This document shows, one piece after another, positions 5,126 through 6,860 of a stretch of 6,860 nt of DNA. Under the pieces are notes generated by a model. That model had not been told where the DNA came from. It did not search any database and worked only from the letters and a program-made list of their open reading frames with translations. Each line of letters begins with the position of its first letter. Within the stretch, counting starts at the first letter, position 1. The stretch lies in contig JAEOTG010000260.1 of NCBI GenBank assembly GCA_016839985.1, positions 1 through 6,860 on the forward strand, given 5' to 3'. Source of the DNA: Candidatus Heimdallarchaeota archaeon (GTDB lineage Archaea > Asgardarchaeota > Heimdallarchaeia > Heimdallarchaeales > Heimdallarchaeaceae). The translations under genes were made by a program, and so were the position numbers.

Positions 5126-5148
5126 GTTGGAATTATTATGCATCCAAC
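5126..5148 (+). other. Hairpin in the pcna leader
   Basis: GTTGGA (5126-5131) pairs perfectly with TCCAAC (5143-5148) across an 11-nt loop. The loop holds an ATG at 5138-5140 that opens a 13-codon frame. There is no T-run after it on this strand, so it is not a terminator. It lies inside the predicted pcna leader and could affect translation. Confidence 0.4.
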
Positions 5149-5179
5149 CTTAGAAAAAAAAGGAGAACAGGTGAAATAA
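5138..5179 (+). CDS. Possible 13-codon leader ORF before pcna
   Basis: ATG 5138 opens MHPTLEKKGEQVK and stops at TAA 5177-5179, one base before the pcna TTG start. The last codons contain the pcna ribosome site. Its own ribosome site is poor. It might couple translation to pcna, or be chance in AT-rich sequence. Confidence 0.2.
   Translation: MHPTLEKKGEQVK
5169..5174 (+). promoter_or_regulatory. Ribosome binding site that selects the pcna TTG start
   Basis: AGGTGA sits 6 nt before TTG 5181 but 18 nt before the ATG at 5193. The spacing matches that before aTrm56 and MBF1, so it favours TTG initiation. Confidence 0.7.
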
Positions 5180-5180
5180 A

Positions 5181-5972
5181 TTGGTTTTTGAGATGGTTTT
5201 AGAGGACGCAAAATTGATGTCGAATATTTGCTCCATTATTAGTTCAATAGTTACAGAAAGTAGTATAATAGTTGATGATGAAGGAATTAAAATAAAAGCA
5301 TTTGATGCATCACATATCTCTATGATTGATTTCTTTATGAAAAAAGAAGCATTTGAGAAATATAATCTTGATGATGAAACAAATTTTGGATTAAGTCTAG
5401 AAACCTTAAATTCTATACTCAAAACTGCAAGTGCAAGTGAAAAATTAAAAATGTTACTCGATGATGACACAAAGAGGTTTATTGTTGAGTTTACAGGGCA
5501 AAAGCAAACAAGGAAATTCTCTTTATCATTAATAAAAATACCCGAAGAGGGAAATATACCTGACTCAATTCATTTTGATTTTGCAAATAAATTCGAAATT
5601 AAAGCTTCTTTTATTCAACAAGTTTTGAAGGATGCTGAAATGGTAAGTGATTACTTAAGAATTAAGACAACTAATGAAGGTATCCTATTTGGAGCTGAAA
5701 GCGACACAAAAGAAATGGAAACTTTTATAGATCCTGAGAGTGAAGATATTCTAGATAATGCAGATTATTCAGTGGATCCTGAGGGTTCAGATGCTGTTTA
5801 TGCTTTAGATTTTCTTTCCAATTTCCTAAAAGGAATAAGATCTTCGGATAGTGTTAAGATGTCTTTCAACCAAGCGCAACCCATTCGAATCGAATATGAG
5901 ATTGAAGATAAAGGACATTTAATCTATTTTGTAGCTCCAAGAATTGAAGAAAGTGAAGAAATAGATTCCTAA
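5181..5972 (+). CDS. pcn: DNA polymerase sliding clamp (PCNA)
   Basis: Ring-forming processivity clamp that tethers replicative polymerases, FEN1, ligase and other PIP-box proteins to DNA. At 263 residues it is slightly longer than the usual ~245-250. The N-terminus MVFEMVLEDAK aligns with the MxFEIVFExAK start of family members, agreeing with the AGGTGA site that TTG 5181 is the true start. FDASHISMIDF (41-51) is the PCNA motif before the first domain's conserved hydrophobic strand. The interdomain connecting loop falls at about 117-130 (SLIKIPEEGNIPDS). Domain 2 follows (VLKDAEMVSDYLRI, 148-161), and the end HLIYFVAPRIEE (246-257) is characteristic. The modest extra length is in an acidic loop near 184-203 and an acidic tail. 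Only one clamp gene is visible, so homo- versus heterotrimer cannot be judged. Confidence 0.95.
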   Translation: MVFEMVLEDAKLMSNICSIISSIVTESSIIVDDEGIKIKAFDASHISMIDFFMKKEAFEKYNLDDETNFGLSLETLNSILKTASASEKLKMLLDDDTKRFIVEFTGQKQTRKFSLSLIKIPEEGNIPDSIHFDFANKFEIKASFIQQVLKDAEMVSDYLRIKTTNEGILFGAESDTKEMETFIDPESEDILDNADYSVDPEGSDAVYALDFLSNFLKGIRSSDSVKMSFNQAQPIRIEYEIEDKGHLIYFVAPRIEESEEIDS

Positions 5973-6027
5973 TAATTGGAAGTAATTTCGAAGTTGAAGA
6001 ATTAGAGAATAGGATTATGAGAAAAGT

Positions 6028-6606
6028 ATGTTTGACAAAATTCACAATAAATGGAAGGAAGAAAGGGAAAAAGAAGATATTACCCCAATGATTGATCCTT
6101 TTTATGGGTCAATGAGAGATTTTCTAAAAGAACGTACAAAAGCAACTAAACAAGCATTAAATCCTATCACTAAAAAAATACTTGAAGAAAGGCTTGAACG
6201 AATTCAATATGTTATTAATGATTTTATTAAAATCAGAACAAATAAGATAATTAAAAAAATATTAAATAAAGAAGAGATTACTGTTAATTTAGCGAGGGAG
6301 GAATTGAATTTCTATGATAGAATGAAGCAGATATACGATATTTATCTAAAAGAAATCTTTTCCCCAAAAGATGTAGCTTACACTGATATTCAAGGGATAC
6401 TTGGAGTAAAAGCAGAAGAGACTGAAGAGGAAGAAGTCGAACTAGTTGCTATAAGATTTCTAAAAGCTACAAAACAAGAAATCCAAGGTTTAGACGGAAA
6501 AATCTATGGTCCTTTTGAACCAGATGATGTGTGCTTTCTTCCAAAAGAAAATGCTATAAGTTTTGTAAAACAATCTATTGCTGAAGATATAAAAATAGAT
6601 AATTAA
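6028..6606 (+). CDS. GINS complex subunit, Gins51 (Gins15) type
   Basis: Subunit of the GINS complex, which together with MCM and the RecJ/Cdc45-like protein forms the replicative helicase assembly. The 192 residues have the A-then-B domain order of archaeal Gins51. The helical A domain spans about 1-110 and includes RIQYVINDFIKIRTNKII (58-75) and FYDRMKQIYD (95-104). An acidic linker (about 112-137, with EETEEEEVE) leads to the small beta-rich B domain (138-188). There LVAIRFLK, then GLDGKIYGPFEPDDVCFLPKENA, is the diagnostic (V)RFL...F.G.DG..YGPF...D...LP..NA pattern. Translation starts at ATG 6028 with only a weak ribosome site. The 55-bp gap from pcna shows no clear promoter, so the two are probably co-transcribed. 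It converges on eS27 across 5 bp. Confidence 0.9.
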   Translation: MFDKIHNKWKEEREKEDITPMIDPFYGSMRDFLKERTKATKQALNPITKKILEERLERIQYVINDFIKIRTNKIIKKILNKEEITVNLAREELNFYDRMKQIYDIYLKEIFSPKDVAYTDIQGILGVKAEETEEEEVELVAIRFLKATKQEIQGLDGKIYGPFEPDDVCFLPKENAISFVKQSIAEDIKIDN

Positions 6607-6611
6607 TCTGT

Positions 6612-6797
6612 TTAAGGAAGAACTTCTACAACTTCTCCTAAAATTTTGGCTTTTCCTCCTCTAGGAACAGCTAAATCAGAATCACAAACGTTGCACTTTA
6701 CTAAAGTTTTTACTGAATCAAAAACAATTTGCTCGTTTTTGCAACTTGAACATTTCACTTTTAGGAATTTTGTAGATGGGTAAGGTACTTTAGACAT
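6612..6797 (-). CDS. rps27e: Small-subunit ribosomal protein eS27
   Basis: A 61-residue zinc-ribbon ribosomal protein of the 30S subunit, found in archaea and eukaryotes. PYPSTKFLKVKCSSCKNEQIVF leads into C16/C19, followed by LVKCNVCDSDLAVPRGGKAKI with C35/C38. This CxxC-CxxC spacing, the NEQ.VF stretch and the GGKAKI ending are typical of eS27. The start at 6797 lies about 26 bp from a TATA-like ATTTAAAT, so the message is probably leaderless. In many euryarchaea this gene sits with eL42 and aIF2-alpha; here its downstream neighbour is the convergent GINS gene and it appears to have its own promoter. Confidence 0.94.
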   Translation of the reverse strand: MSKVPYPSTKFLKVKCSSCKNEQIVFDSVKTLVKCNVCDSDLAVPRGGKAKILGEVVEVLP

Positions 6798-6818
6798 GAT
6801 TTTAGCAACAAAGCTGGA

Positions 6819-6826
6819 ATTTAAAT
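6819..6826 (-). promoter_or_regulatory. TATA-like box for eS27
   Basis: ATTTAAAT is palindromic and its centre lies about 26 nt from ATG 6797, which predicts a leaderless transcript. It overlaps the ATG of the possible rightmost + strand gene. Confidence 0.5.
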
Positions 6827-6860
6827 GTCTTTTGATAATTGGGAAAAAGAATTATTGACA
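6825..6860 (+). CDS. Possible 5' end of a + strand gene cut by the window edge
   Basis: ATG 6825 opens a frame that stays open through 12 codons (MSFDNWEKELLT) to the end of the window. A weak TTTTAG element at about 6800-6806 could serve a leaderless start. The alternating-strand layout and the eS27 promoter position would suit a divergent gene here. Twelve residues are too few to name it. Confidence 0.35.
   Translation, partial: MSFDNWEKELLT

Noticed and set aside
5150..5470. 106-residue minus strand frame over pcna
   Set aside because: Antisense to the well-conserved PCNA N-terminal domain; no family-like pattern.
1..6860. CRISPR array, insertion sequence, defence island or prophage
   Set aside because: No regularly spaced repeats, transposase, or phage or defence proteins; gaps between genes are all under about 165 bp.

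Overview
The window is an AT-rich archaeal chromosome segment made almost entirely of conserved information-processing genes. Archaeal markers visible in the proteins are a proteasome-activating nucleotidase (PAN), the tRNA C56 2'-O-methyltransferase aTrm56, transcription factor S, MBF1, PCNA, a GINS subunit, and ribosomal proteins eL38 and eS27. Among archaea, eL38 is mainly known from TACK and Asgard lineages and is missing from typical euryarchaea. Together with the low G+C this points to a TACK/Asgard-type archaeon, and a Loki- or Heimdall-like Asgard is a reasonable guess. No 16S rRNA or signature protein is present to settle it.

Layout: transcription units alternate strand along the whole window. 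They are: tRNA-Val(UAC) (+); aTrm56 followed by a DUF2110-type protein in a coupled operon (-); PAN (+); an HD-domain phosphohydrolase-like protein (-); eL38 (+); MBF1 (-); TFS, a small OB-fold protein, PCNA and a Gins51-type GINS subunit (+); eS27 (-); and possibly the first codons of another + gene at the right edge. The four convergent junctions leave only 5 to 12 bp between stop codons or RNA ends. Downstream T-tracts therefore lie inside the opposing genes. The divergent gaps carry TATA-like boxes, several of which imply leaderless or short-leader transcripts.

Functionally the region groups tRNA maturation (aTrm56 with an S1-like DUF2110 protein beside a tRNA gene), protein quality control (PAN), translation (eL38, eS27), transcription (MBF1, TFS) and replication (PCNA sliding clamp, GINS of the CMG helicase, plus an uncharacterised OB-fold protein in the same run).

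The points most worth following are: the PAN C-terminus, which lacks a canonical HbYX motif; the unassigned OB-fold protein between TFS and PCNA; the pcna leader, with a hairpin and a 13-codon reading frame ending one base before a TTG start; and a tandem imperfect repeat in the trm56/PAN divergent promoter region. No mobile element, CRISPR array, defence gene or evident horizontal island was seen.
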